The position numbers and the translations under genes were made by a program. The notes below the pieces were generated by a model, which did not search any database, was not told where the DNA came from, and worked only from the letters and a program-made list of their open reading frames with translations. Of a stretch of DNA of 64,000 nt, positions 50,531 to 59,851 are shown piece by piece. Numbering within the stretch: position 1 is the stretch's first letter; each line of letters opens with the position of its first letter. The stretch is from Chthonobacter rhizosphaerae (GTDB lineage: Bacteria; Pseudomonadota; Alphaproteobacteria; Rhizobiales; Pleomorphomonadaceae), in assembly GCF_013839525.1 (NCBI RefSeq), contig NZ_JACDIS010000003.1, forward strand, positions 1-64,000, read 5' to 3'.

Positions 50531-51697
50531 GGCGTGGCGCCGGCGCGGATGGTGGACCACCTCCGACAGGCGGTCCACCAGGGCGGCGCAGTCGGCCGGC
50601 ATGGTGACCCAGTTGGACCGCGGCACCGCCGCCGCCCTGGCTCGGAGCTCCAGGTAGCGCTCCGGCGTGAGGCTGGAGAAGATGTTGACCAGGGTCGTCT
50701 CCAGGTCGTTCTCGACGATCACGCCGGTGCCGAGGCGCTGCAGCATCCGGCCCGTCTCCACGCTGCCGAGGGCGATCGGCACGGCGTTGTTGAGGCCGCC
50801 CTCGTAGATGCGGTTGGGCAGGAGCCAGTTGGAGTTCAGCCCCTCCTCGAAGAAGTCCACCGCCCAGGTGAAGTGCACGTCCGAATAGATGTCCGTGATG
50901 TCGTCCGGATAGACGTAGCGGCCCCGATATTCGATGTGCGGCGGCATCACGTCCGGCCCGAGGCCGTTCGGGAACTCCGCCTCGGTCGGGATGCCGCGCA
51001 TCACCACCTTCAGCTTTCCGTCCAGCTTCTCGGTCACCCGGGTGAGAAGGTCGAAGCTCTTGGAATCGCGCAGGGCGCCGAACCAGCCAATCCGCCAGGG
51101 CGGCCCCAACGGGGCGGGCGCGGGCAGTTCAGGCAGATCCGCCGTTTCGAGCAGCAGCTTATTCTCCAGGAGGAGGACGGGCAGCGACTTCAAGCCGTCC
51201 CGATGGGCGAAGTAGTTGCGCACGAAGCCCGGCGACGAGGTGATCAGAAGGGCGCTGCGCTTGGCGAGCGCCGTCTCCAACGTCCTCAGCACCGTGCCGA
51301 CGGGGCCCTTGGAGAGGAGCAGCCGGTGGATGTCGAGGGACTCGTAGACGATCGGAACCGGCTTGCGGGCGAGGCGCGCCTGCGAGGCCGCATAGGCGAG
51401 GAGTTCCAGGCTGCGGGCGACCACGATGTCCGCCCGCGCCACCATCTCGGTCACGCTGTCGCGACGCAGGCCCGCCCGGCCGATGGCGGCGCTGCGGTGG
51501 ACGAAGCCGTAGTCGCGCGTCCGACCGAGATCGACGGGCCGTACCCCGCCGAGCGGCTTCGGCGGCGCGTCGGAGCGGCGGAAGCCGGCGACCTCGACCG
51601 TGGCTCCGCCGAGCTGGAACATGCGGACGCGCCTCAGGACGGCGGCGTCGTGGGTGTTGTGGACGAGGTAGGCGATACGCAGCGCAGACGCCATCAT
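50525..51697 (-). CDS. exoL: ExoL-like glycosyltransferase
   Basis: A 390-residue GT-B glycosyltransferase. The start I-A-Y-L-V-H-N-T-H-D-A-A-V-x-R-R-V-R-M-F and the G-G-A-x-V-x-V-A-G-F-R-R block resemble the N-terminus of succinoglycan ExoL, a glucosyltransferase. The C-terminal half has a donor segment with F-E-E-G-L-N-S-N-W-L-L-P-N-R-I-Y-E-G-G. It opens the succinoglycan-like block, and the ATG has a GAAGAGAG site. The donor and linkage are inferred. Confidence 0.7.
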   Translation of the reverse strand: MMASALRIAYLVHNTHDAAVLRRVRMFQLGGATVEVAGFRRSDAPPKPLGGVRPVDLGRTRDYGFVHRSAAIGRAGLRRDSVTEMVARADIVVARSLELLAYAASQARLARKPVPIVYESLDIHRLLLSKGPVGTVLRTLETALAKRSALLITSSPGFVRNYFAHRDGLKSLPVLLLENKLLLETADLPELPAPAPLGPPWRIGWFGALRDSKSFDLLTRVTEKLDGKLKVVMRGIPTEAEFPNGLGPDVMPPHIEYRGRYVYPDDITDIYSDVHFTWAVDFFEEGLNSNWLLPNRIYEGGLNNAVPIALGSVETGRMLQRLGTGVIVENDLETTLVNIFSSLTPERYLELRARAAAVPRSNWVTMPADCAALVDRLSEVVHHPRRRHAS

Positions 51698-52102
51698 GCT
51701 CTCTTCAGCATTGGCGGGCGCGCCATCCGGCGCCCCGCCGTCGTTCACCGTCGCCGAGATCGGCGAGCGACCGCCGGACTGGACCGGACCGGCTCAAGAC
51801 GCAAGCCCATGGTCCATGGTTCCGACCATGCACAGGCGTCAACGCGCGCCACGACGGTTTATGCCCAGGAAGAGCAGAAACTGGTTAAAACGATCCGCAT
51901 GTTTTGACACGTCTCGGCCGACGACCGGAAGGGCCGGGCGACCGGAGCGGTCCGGGCGACGGATCGCGGGCCCGGACGCGGTGGGAGAGGTCTGGAGGTC
52001 GTGCAGACCCGAAGGAGCCGGCAGGTCGAAACGGCGCTCCCGGTTGACCGAGCCGGGCCATTCTCTCCCGGGCCAGAGTCTTCGACCTCGTCGAATGAAA
52101 TT
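51698..52102. other. 405-bp intergenic region, no gene recognised
   Basis: Spacer between two minus-strand glycosyltransferase genes. I see no convincing gene; a weak promoter zone for exoL-like probably lies near 51830-51900. Confidence 0.35.
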
Positions 52103-53182
52103 CTAGGAGGACACCGGACGCGGCACCGCGGCGCTCATCACCCGGTCGGCCAGGGCGGCCACCTGCCGGCGCACCAGCGCGGCGTAGAGCGGCATGGTGT
52201 TGGTCTCCACGGCCCGCCGGCGTCCGGCCTCGCCCATCCGGGCGGCCTCCGCCGGGTTCTCCAGAAGGCGCACGATGGCCGCGCGCATGGCGTCCGGATC
52301 GCGGCAGGGCACGTAGAGGCCGGTCTCGCCGTGGACGATCAGGTCGCTGTGGCCAGGGTTGTAGGTGGCGATCACCGCCTTTCCCATGGCCATGGCCTCG
52401 GCGATCACCGAATAGCCGCACGCGAACGGGGCGGGTTGGGTGGGCACGACCACGAAGCGGGACCGGGCGTAGAGGTCCCGGAGCCCCGTGTACATGGGCA
52501 GTTCGCCGGCCTTCACGTTGGAGGGCAGCGGAGCGTCGAACCTGACCGACGCGATCCAAGCGCTGTTGGTGGCGAGTTCCACGGGAGCGGGCAGACCCTC
52601 CACGGCCTTGAACAGCGTGTCGTAGTCGCGGAAGGCGACACCGGCGCTGGCGATCACCCCCTCCCCCCGGAGCGGCGCGGGCGCGAAGAAGGCCGTGTCG
52701 ACTCCGGCGGTGATCACGCCCGTGCGCTCGGCCGGCATGCCGAACTCCGTCACCAGATGATCCGTCACCGCCCGGGACAGACCGAGGAAGTGGATGTGCC
52801 GCATGGCCCGGATGACCGGCATCAGCGCCCTGAAGCGGGGGCTCTCGAAGTAGGTGCCGTGGAGGATGCACACCATCGGGATCCGGACCCCATAGGCCGT
52901 CAGGCCGAGGAAGGTCGGCAGGCCGACGTCCTCGCCGGCCGCCACAAGCGCGCCGAGATCCTTGACGGCCCGGCGCACCGGCCAGATCCGCCGCGGGCTG
53001 GAGAAGAAGCCGAGCCAGCTTTCCTCGACGCCCTTGGGCGGGCTGATGTCCACCATCCGAAACCCGCCGAACTGCTGCAGGGCGTGGAACTCGGACGTGG
53101 GCCGCGCTCCCCCGCGGATCTCAGCGTCAATGGCCGGAGTGTCGTAGAACCCCCTCGCCAGCAGGCCGAACGTTCCGAGCAT
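52103..53182 (-). CDS. family 4 glycosyltransferase
   Basis: A 359-residue GT4-type enzyme. The donor-binding half has E-A-M-A-M-G-K-A-V-I-A-T, G-E-T-G-L-Y-V-P and a preceding V-V-P-T-Q-x-A-P-F-A-C-G. The N-terminus differs from GumH-type enzymes. It is probably a hexosyltransferase of the succinoglycan-like set, but the substrate is unknown. It stands alone, with a 405-bp gap downstream and the large 1.25 kb region upstream. Confidence 0.72.
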   Translation of the reverse strand: MLGTFGLLARGFYDTPAIDAEIRGGARPTSEFHALQQFGGFRMVDISPPKGVEESWLGFFSSPRRIWPVRRAVKDLGALVAAGEDVGLPTFLGLTAYGVRIPMVCILHGTYFESPRFRALMPVIRAMRHIHFLGLSRAVTDHLVTEFGMPAERTGVITAGVDTAFFAPAPLRGEGVIASAGVAFRDYDTLFKAVEGLPAPVELATNSAWIASVRFDAPLPSNVKAGELPMYTGLRDLYARSRFVVVPTQPAPFACGYSVIAEAMAMGKAVIATYNPGHSDLIVHGETGLYVPCRDPDAMRAAIVRLLENPAEAARMGEAGRRRAVETNTMPLYAALVRRQVAALADRVMSAAVPRPVSS

Positions 53183-54435
53183 GACGGATCACTCCTGTCC
53201 ACCCCCGTTGTCTCGTCCGGCTCCGGATCCCGGCACGCCGCCGCCAGCGAACCGTGATCCACCCCGAATGGCCTGGACGATGATTTCGTCGAGAAACGCC
53301 TGTCACAAAAGTTTCACTAAATATTAACCCTATGACAAGGCCTGTTCGGGTGGCGTCTTCATCTTTTCGAATCGCGCGGCATTCACGCCAAAGACGCCGG
53401 CTCAGCTCTGGAGGTCCGAGAATTTGATCGGAAAACAGGGCGAACCAGCGCCGGATCTGCAACCAGGGGCGGTTGAATACGCACTTGTGCCCGACCGGAT
53501 CGGTGATCGAATGCCTGGACCGACCTGAACCGGCGATCACCCGCGGGCTCGACGAGGGCGCGTCCGCCGGACGGGGAGTCTGGCGGCCGCCGACCCGCGC
53601 ACGCGCGCCATGGTCGGCGTGCCAGGCGCACCGGGCTCGGGACCGAGGCCGTCTGATCGCAACGAGAGCGCGTCGCCGTGTCTATGGTTGTGCTCGGGGC
53701 GTGCAGGACGAAGCGGAGCCGAAAGCAGAATGACAGCCGGAGCGGCAGCCTGAACCTGAACAGTATGAAGAGCCCTCAACGGTTTCAACTGAGTGTTCAG
53801 CGCCATCGCTCTCAACTTTTTGGCATCCGGTAACCTATTCATACTTTTCATCTGCTAATTGACACTCGCCAAGCACAGAATTTTTCGATGCTATGTCAAT
53901 ACATATCTCGAGCACAGACCCTGACAGCCCTCCTTCGTCTTGCGATTGCGCGCGAAGGTGAGCAGCTGAACGCGAAGACCGACGACGAATTCTGTCGGCC
54001 CCGGAACAAAACGACCGCGCGCCCGTTTATCGCACAAGGGCCGGGGTTGGATGCTCCGGCGGCCGGGGCAGATGGACCGCACCGGCCAGGGACGAGCAGA
54101 CCGGCCGGCGATCTTGGAAGCCGGACAGGCTGCAGTGTTAACGCTGTGTTGAGATCTGAGGGGATGACCAAAGGCGGCGCTGGCAAACCATAGATTATGC
54201 TATATTTTTGATGTGAGGCTTGGGGTACGTCCTGTATGTCGAAGCTTCAAGAGAGCGCCCCGCTCTCCGTCGAAAATGATTTTAGTACTTTTTCAGTTTG
54301 ATGCGGAACACCAAGGTTCATGCCAAAGCCCCGAAGATGACCGACCGGTGCCGGCACTATAGCTCAGAGCTTGATAAGACTTGACGCGTTGGACTTTCGC
54401 ATTCGCATACTATGTATTTAGAGGGATGAGTTCTC
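53183..54435. promoter_or_regulatory. 1.25-kb divergent region upstream of exoA, no gene seen
   Basis: The longest stretch without a gene. Short open frames lack ribosome sites or recognised domains. It is much more AT-rich than its surroundings, especially at about 53290-53335, 53820-53900, 54185-54310 and 54395-54420. Extended -10-like TGCTATGT elements lie at about 53889, 54197 and 54408, upstream of exoA. It probably holds promoters for the flanking units and perhaps a silencing region. Confidence 0.45.
54389..54416 (+). promoter_or_regulatory. candidate promoter of exoA
   Basis: TTGGAC at 54389-54394, 16-bp spacer and TATGTA at 54411-54416, only 20 bp from the GTG start. The short leader makes this a tentative assignment. 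Confidence 0.3.
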
Positions 54436-55536
54436 GTGACCCTACAAGCCATTCCGTCCAGCCACGACTGGCTGAAATCTCTGCCGGAAAACTCGGTCAT
54501 CGAGAGTGACACCAGGCTTCATTCGGTGAACGTCAAGCTGTCCGTCGACAGCGCGCTCTACGAGCCCTCCCTGATCGTCGTGCCTTGCTTCAACGAGGAG
54601 AAGACCCTGGAGGGCGTCGTCGCCGACCTCCTTCGCCAAGTCGGCTTCGAAAAGCTGGTGATCGCCATCGTGGATGGCGCCAGCACCGACCGCACGGCCG
54701 AGATCGCCCGCAATCTCGCCGCCCGGCACAGCAACGTTGTCCTGATCGACAATCCCCACCGCCTCCAGAGCGCCGCCGTCAACATGGCCGTGCAGGCGCT
54801 CGGCAAGGATTTCGATTACCTTATCCGCGTGGACGCCCATTCGTCCTACCCGCCGGACTTCTGCCGGGTGCTGGTCTCCGAGGCGATGCGCACCGGCGCG
54901 GATTCGGTGGTCGTCAGCATGAAGACCGAGGGCAAGAAGTTCTTCCAGCGCGCCGCCGCGGCCGCCCAGAACTCGCCGCTCGGCAACGGAGGCTCGGCCC
55001 ATCGCAGCCTGCAGAGCGGCGGCAAGTGGGTGGACCATGGCCACCACGCGCTGATCCGCGTGAAGGCGTTCGAGGCGGTGGGCGGCTACGACCCGACCTT
55101 CTCGCACAACGAGGACGCCGAGCTCGACATGCGCCTCGCCAAGGCCGGCTTCAAGTGCTGGCTGACCAATGCGACGGCGATCAACTACTATTCCCGCGAG
55201 ACCCCGTGGAAGCTGTTCATGCAGTACTTCCGCTACGGCCGCGGCCGGGCGCGCACCATCGCCAAGCACGGCTCGATCAAGATCCGCCAGATCGTGCCGC
55301 TCCTGATCCTGCCGATGGTGCTCCTGGCGCTGGCGGCACCGGTCTCCTGGCTCGCCGCCGTGCCGGCCGCCGCCTGGGCGGGCCTCTGCCTGATCTGGGG
55401 CGTGGTGATCGGCATCAACGAGCGCAGCCTGCCGGGCATGATGTCGGGCGTGGCGGCGATCATCATCCAGCTCGGCTGGTCCGCCGGCTTCTGGTGGCAG
55501 GCGCTGCGCCATCCGTTCGCCCGCCAGGATCGGTGA
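54436..55536 (+). CDS. exoA: ExoA-like succinoglycan glucosyltransferase (GT2)
   Basis: A 366-residue GT2 enzyme with C-terminal membrane helices. Succinoglycan ExoA motifs are strong: V-P-C-F-N-E-E near residue 53, I-R-V-D-A-H-S-S-Y-P-P-D-F, G-A-D-S-V-V-V, then A-A-Q-N-S-P-L-G-N-G-G-S-A-H-R, V-D-H-G-H-H-A-L and H-N-E-D-A-E-L-D-M-R-L. ExoA adds a beta-1,3-glucose to the lipid-linked disaccharide. GTG at 54436 follows GAGGGATGAG. It leads a co-directional operon with exoM and exoO (7 bp, then overlapping). Confidence 0.9.
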   Translation: MTLQAIPSSHDWLKSLPENSVIESDTRLHSVNVKLSVDSALYEPSLIVVPCFNEEKTLEGVVADLLRQVGFEKLVIAIVDGASTDRTAEIARNLAARHSNVVLIDNPHRLQSAAVNMAVQALGKDFDYLIRVDAHSSYPPDFCRVLVSEAMRTGADSVVVSMKTEGKKFFQRAAAAAQNSPLGNGGSAHRSLQSGGKWVDHGHHALIRVKAFEAVGGYDPTFSHNEDAELDMRLAKAGFKCWLTNATAINYYSRETPWKLFMQYFRYGRGRARTIAKHGSIKIRQIVPLLILPMVLLALAAPVSWLAAVPAAAWAGLCLIWGVVIGINERSLPGMMSGVAAIIIQLGWSAGFWWQALRHPFARQDR

Positions 55537-55543
55537 CGGCGCG

Positions 55544-56482
55544 ATGATCGGGACCGATCGCCAGATCGACGTCTGCGTCTGTACCTTCCGCCGGCCCTCG
55601 CTCGCCGACACCCTCGCGTCGCTGATCCGGTGCGCGGTGCCGGACGGGTGGACCGTCCGGATCGTCGTGATCGACAACGACGACGAGCCGAGCGCCAAGG
55701 CCCTGGTGGCCGCGAGCGCCGCCGCGTCGCCCGTCCCGATCGACTATGTGCACGCGCCGGGCCGCAACATCTCCATCGCGCGGAACGCCGCGCTCGACGC
55801 CGCGACGGGCCGCCTGATGGCCTTCATCGACGACGACGAGGTGGCGACGGCCGGCTGGCTCGACTGCATCGTGGCGGTCTGGGCGGAAACCGGCGCGGAC
55901 GTGGTGCTCGGCCCGGTGGACGCCACCTACGCGGCCGACGCCCCGCGCTGGATGCGCCGCGGCCGGTTTCACGCCACCCGGCCCGTCTGGGTGGGCGGGG
56001 AGATCCGCACCGGCTACAGCTGCAACGTCCTCATCGACCGGGCGTCGCCGGCCCTCGTCGGCCGCCGCTTCCGCCTGGAACTCGGCCGCTCGGGCGGCGA
56101 GGACACGGAGTTCTTCCACCGCATGCATGCGGCGGGCGCGCGGATCGCCTATGCGCCGGACGCCCTCCTGACCGAGCCGGTGCCGCGCTCGCGCCAGAGC
56201 TTCGGCTGGCTGATGCGGCGGCGCTTCCGGTCGGGCCAGACCCATTCGCTCATCGTCCGCGACCGGCGGGGCGGCTCTGGCGGCCGCACGCTGCTTCTGG
56301 TGAAGGCCGCCTCCAAGGTGGCCGTCTGCGGCCTCGCCGCGGCGGGCCTGATGTTCAACCCGGTGCGCGCCCGCGCCTGGGCTCTCCGCGGCGCCCTCCA
56401 CGCCGGCGTGATGGCGAGCCTCCTCGGTGCGCGCGACCTGCAGCAATATGGACGCGTCGATGACCCCGGCTACGCGCCCTGA
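55544..56482 (+). CDS. exoM: ExoM-like glucosyltransferase (GT2)
   Basis: A 312-residue GT2 enzyme. It starts I-D-V-C-V-C-T-F-R-R-P, and has N-I-S-I-A-R-N-A, F-I-D-D-D-E, G-A-D-V-V-L-G-P-V, Y-S-C-N-V-L and G-G-E-D-T-E-F-F, all typical of succinoglycan ExoM. The C-terminus has one hydrophobic patch and could associate with the membrane. It lies 7 bp after exoA and overlaps the next glycosyltransferase gene by 35 bp, so the three genes form one transcript. Confidence 0.88.
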   Translation: MIGTDRQIDVCVCTFRRPSLADTLASLIRCAVPDGWTVRIVVIDNDDEPSAKALVAASAAASPVPIDYVHAPGRNISIARNAALDAATGRLMAFIDDDEVATAGWLDCIVAVWAETGADVVLGPVDATYAADAPRWMRRGRFHATRPVWVGGEIRTGYSCNVLIDRASPALVGRRFRLELGRSGGEDTEFFHRMHAAGARIAYAPDALLTEPVPRSRQSFGWLMRRRFRSGQTHSLIVRDRRGGSGGRTLLLVKAASKVAVCGLAAAGLMFNPVRARAWALRGALHAGVMASLLGARDLQQYGRVDDPGYAP

Positions 56483-57497
56483 CGTTTCGATCGTCGTCCC
56501 AGCCTGGAACGCCGCCGGCTTCATCGCGCCGGCGCTCGCCAGCGCGCTCGCCCAGACCGGGCCGTCGATCGAGGTGATCGTGGTGGACGACGCCTCCACC
56601 GACGCCACGGGAGACGTGGTGCGCGCCGTCGGCGACCCACGGATCCGCTACGTCCGGATGGAGCGGAACGGCGGGCCGAGCGTCGCCCGCAACCATGGCT
56701 TCGCCCTCGCCAGGGGCGAGTGGATCGCGGTGCTCGACGCCGACGACCTGATCGAGCCGGGGCGGATCGGCCGGATGGTCGCCCGCGCGCGGGCCGCAAA
56801 GGCCGACGTGGTGGTGGACAACCTCCGCGTGGTTCGCCCGGGTGGCGGCGCGCCGCAGCCCATGTTTCCCTCCGCCGCCTTCGCCCGCATGGAGCGGCTG
56901 ACCCTGCCGGACTTCATCCGGTCGAACATGCTGTTCCGCAAGGAATTCAACTACGGCTACCTGAAGCCCCTGTTCCGGACCGCCTTCCTGCGCGAGGCGG
57001 GCATCCGCTACGACGCGGGGATCCGGATCGGCGAGGACTACCGCTTCATGGCGGAATGCCTCGCGGCCGGCGCCCACTGCGCGGTGGAGCCGACGGACGG
57101 CTATCTCTACTTCATCCGCCCGGGGTCGATCTCGCGGGTGCTGACCGCGCCCGACGTGGAGGACATCCGGCGGGCTGACGAGGCCTTCCTGTCCCGCTAC
57201 GCGCTCGACGCGCCGAGCCGGAAGGCCCAGGCGGCGCGGGACGCCAATCTGCGGGACGCCCATGCCATGCTGGTGCTGATCGAGCACCTGAAGGCGCGGC
57301 GGTTCGCGGCGGCGCTCCGCCAGTTCGCGGCGCGGCCGACGGCGGCGCGGCTCTTCTCCAGCCCGATCGGTGGACGCCTGAAGCGGCTGCGGGCCGCGTT
57401 CGGCCGAGCCGCCCCGGCGCCCTCCCCGGCCGGCGCGAACGAGGCGCCGGGCAAGGGCGCGGAACCCGCGCCCGCCGAGATGGCGCCGTCGCGCTGA
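56448..57497 (+). CDS. exoO: ExoO-like glycosyltransferase (GT2)
   Basis: A 349-residue GT2 enzyme. It begins V-S-I-V-V-P-A-W-N-A-A, then V-I-V-V-D-D-A-S-T-D-A-T, R-N-G-G-P-S-V-A-R-N, V-L-D-A-D-D and later N-Y-G-Y-L-K-P-L-F and G-E-D-Y-R-F-M, typical of ExoO-type enzymes. The C-terminus is an Ala/Pro-rich low-complexity tail. Alternative start at 56460; both overlap the exoM stop. The partial gene at 63533 is a paralogue. Confidence 0.85.
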   Translation: MDASMTPATRPDVSIVVPAWNAAGFIAPALASALAQTGPSIEVIVVDDASTDATGDVVRAVGDPRIRYVRMERNGGPSVARNHGFALARGEWIAVLDADDLIEPGRIGRMVARARAAKADVVVDNLRVVRPGGGAPQPMFPSAAFARMERLTLPDFIRSNMLFRKEFNYGYLKPLFRTAFLREAGIRYDAGIRIGEDYRFMAECLAAGAHCAVEPTDGYLYFIRPGSISRVLTAPDVEDIRRADEAFLSRYALDAPSRKAQAARDANLRDAHAMLVLIEHLKARRFAAALRQFAARPTAARLFSSPIGGRLKRLRAAFGRAAPAPSPAGANEAPGKGAEPAPAEMAPSR

Positions 57498-57584
57498 CCC
57501 GAGGCGACCCCGGAAGGGGCCGCTCGCCATGAAAGCGGGCCTTTGGGCCTTAGTGGTTTTTGCCTTCAACGCCTGGATCGTGCC

Positions 57585-58577
57585 ATGTCGCCCTCATCCG
57601 AACCGCTCGTCGTCTTCGTCACCCCGGTCTACAACGGCGCCGACTTCATCGAGGAGACGCTCGCCTGCGTCCAGGCGCAGACCTATCGCAACATCGTCCA
57701 CGTGGTGATCGACAACGGGTCCACCGACGGAACGCGGGCCATCATCGAGCGCTACGTCGGCCGCGAGATCCCGGTCATCGCGCACTACCATGACGAGACC
57801 ATCCCGCAGATCGACAACTTCATTCGCGGTGTCGACGCGGTGCCGGAGGGGGCGGACTTCTTCCGCATTCTCTGCGCGGACGACACGGTGCACCCGACCT
57901 ACACGGAGCGCTGCATCGCGCTCGCCCGACAAGACCCGGAGATCGTCCTGGTGGGCACCGGCGCGACGGTCGAGGGCATGGTCGATGGCCGCCAGGTGAA
58001 GGAAATCCATCCCACCCACTGGCCGAAGGACCGCTCGATCTTCACCGGCCCCGAAGCGACGCGGATGGTGCTGCGCGGCGACGGCGTGATCATCGGCCCG
58101 CACCTCCTGGTCAGGACATCGGTGCTGAAGACGATGCCCGGCTACTACCGCCGCTTCGCCCACGGCTTCGACACCGACGCGGCCTTCCGGGTGCTGACCC
58201 TCGGCAAGTTCGGCTTCCTGCAGGATGAGCTCTGCCTCGTCCGCGTCCAGGAATCGTCCGTGTCGCACCTGGAGATGCACCCGCGCCGGACGCACTTCAT
58301 CGACTGGATGCTGTTCCTGAAGACGTTCGGCGAGGCGGTGTTCGAGCCGGCCGAATACAAGGCGCTGCTGAAGGCCTACCGGCGCTACTATCTGCGGCGG
58401 CTGGTGCTCTGGACCATGGAGTCGCGCAAGGCCACGGTGCTCAAGCTGCACCTGTCGGAGCTCGCGCGCTTCAACGCGGCCCCGCGCGTCCTCGACTGGG
58501 TGGACGCCGCCCTCGATCTGCCGCTGCGCCGGCTGTCCCTGCGCCGCAAGGTGCGGTCCGGCCACCCGCTCGGCTGA
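57585..58577 (+). CDS. family 2 glycosyltransferase
   Basis: A 330-residue GT2 enzyme. Start F-V-T-P-V-Y-N-G-A, then D-N-G-S-T-D-G-T and a C-A-D-D metal motif near residue 97. It carries conserved R-G-D-G-V-I-I-G-P-H-L-L-V-R and D-T-D-A-A-F-R-V-L segments. It is a relative of the GT2 at 15794. It lies 88 bp after exoO in the same direction, with a possible weak hairpin between. Donor unknown. Confidence 0.75.
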   Translation: MSPSSEPLVVFVTPVYNGADFIEETLACVQAQTYRNIVHVVIDNGSTDGTRAIIERYVGREIPVIAHYHDETIPQIDNFIRGVDAVPEGADFFRILCADDTVHPTYTERCIALARQDPEIVLVGTGATVEGMVDGRQVKEIHPTHWPKDRSIFTGPEATRMVLRGDGVIIGPHLLVRTSVLKTMPGYYRRFAHGFDTDAAFRVLTLGKFGFLQDELCLVRVQESSVSHLEMHPRRTHFIDWMLFLKTFGEAVFEPAEYKALLKAYRRYYLRRLVLWTMESRKATVLKLHLSELARFNAAPRVLDWVDAALDLPLRRLSLRRKVRSGHPLG

Positions 58578-58617
58578 CGGCGCCGGCCCGGCCGTCCGGG
58601 CGGCGGGTGAAAGCAGA

Positions 58618-58640
58618 ACGGCCCGCTCCGGGCGGGCCGT
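58618..58640. terminator. hairpin between convergent glycosyltransferase genes
   Basis: A perfect 9-bp stem (ACGGCCCGC and GCGGGCCGT) with a 5-nt loop lies 41 bp after the plus-strand stop. Neither side has a clear T-run, so it may act in both directions, weakly. Confidence 0.45.
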
Positions 58641-58673
58641 CTCCAGTCGCGATCCGGGACTTCGCCTCCGAAC

Positions 58674-59843
58674 TCAGGCGTCGGGCACCACCTCGTCGTA
58701 GAGCGCGTCCCAGAAGCGATCGCCGGTCTCGGCCGAAAAGAGGCGCTCGGCCGTGCCCCGGGCGCCGGCGCGAAGGGCCGGATAGGCGGACGGATCGGCG
58801 GCCACGCCCTCCAGATAGGCGATCACCTGGTCGGCGAGATCGGCGACGGCGAGCCGGTGGAGAGCCAGGAACTCGGGCGTCCCCCGGTCGGCGGTCTTGA
58901 TGTGGAGCCATTCGCCCTGGGGCGTCAGCGGAATGCTGAGGCTCTTGCCGTTGACCCCGGTCTCGATGAACTCGCGCAGCGCCCCTTGCGCGGTGGCGAT
59001 CACCGGCGTGCCGTAGGCCATGGACTCGATCGCCGTGTAGCCGAACGTATCGCTGAACGTGGGCAGCAGGCTGAAGTGCGCCGCGCGGGTAAGCTCCAGC
59101 ACCTTGTCGTTCGGCAGCACGCCGTGAAACACCACGTTGGGCAGCGACAGGAGCGGCCGGTATTCCTCGAAGAAGGCCGGGTCGGTGGGATCGACCCACG
59201 ACGACGGCCCCACCTCCAGGCGGGAGACCACGTGCATCTCCACGGCGAGCCCGCGCTCCCTGGCCATCCGGGCGGCGACGAGCGCCACGCAGCCGCCCTT
59301 GCGGGCGAAGTGGTTGCCGACGAAGAGAAGCTTCAGCGGTTCGCCCGGCGCGGGCGGATCCAGGGGCGCCACCTCGGGCATGACCATGGTGGGATAGTGC
59401 ATGGTCAGCTTGGCCCGCAGGGCGGCCAGATGCGGGCTGTCGCGGTGCTGGTCGAGGAAGGTGTTCTCCGCGAATTTCGAGATGGCCACGATGCGCCGGC
59501 ACCGGGGGCCGGCGAGCACCTCGGTGAGCTTGCGGAAGTAGACCGAATGCTCCAGCCCGAAGGCCCGGGGCAGATGGGACTCGAACCCGATCACGAAGGG
59601 CGTGGTGCCGATCGGGATCCGGTTGAACGCATGGATCAGGTCGAACCGGGGTCCGAGGCTCGGCAGGAAGGCCGTCACGCCCTCGATCTTCGGCGAGATG
59701 TAGTTGAGCGGGAGGAAGTTCCGGTTGACGATCGCGTGCCGGGAGGCCCGTGGCGAGTTGAACCGCCAGGGGTAGCGGGTGGGGGCGAGGACGTTCAGTC
59801 GCGACCGCCTCACCTCGTCCAGTGACTTCGCGGCCGATGACAT
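58674..59843 (-). CDS. family 4 glycosyltransferase
   Basis: A 389-residue GT4-type enzyme. Its donor half has F-V-G-N-H-F-A-R-K-G-G, a D-T-F-G-Y-T-A-I-E-S-M-A-Y-G-T-P-V-I-A-T signature and A-L-R-E-F-I-E-T-G-V-N-G. The ATG at 59843 follows GAGGCGCG, and the site overlaps the stop region of the upstream GH16 gene (gap 8 bp), so the two are translationally linked. An extension beyond 59843 is not credible. It may add a sugar in the succinoglycan-like set. Confidence 0.78.
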   Translation of the reverse strand: MSSAAKSLDEVRRSRLNVLAPTRYPWRFNSPRASRHAIVNRNFLPLNYISPKIEGVTAFLPSLGPRFDLIHAFNRIPIGTTPFVIGFESHLPRAFGLEHSVYFRKLTEVLAGPRCRRIVAISKFAENTFLDQHRDSPHLAALRAKLTMHYPTMVMPEVAPLDPPAPGEPLKLLFVGNHFARKGGCVALVAARMARERGLAVEMHVVSRLEVGPSSWVDPTDPAFFEEYRPLLSLPNVVFHGVLPNDKVLELTRAAHFSLLPTFSDTFGYTAIESMAYGTPVIATAQGALREFIETGVNGKSLSIPLTPQGEWLHIKTADRGTPEFLALHRLAVADLADQVIAYLEGVAADPSAYPALRAGARGTAERLFSAETGDRFWDALYDEVVPDA

Positions 59844-59851
59844 GGCGCGCC

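Noticed and set aside
53888-54193. Small plus-strand open frame in the region upstream of exoA
   Set aside because: No ribosome site, mixed composition and position in a regulatory AT-rich region.
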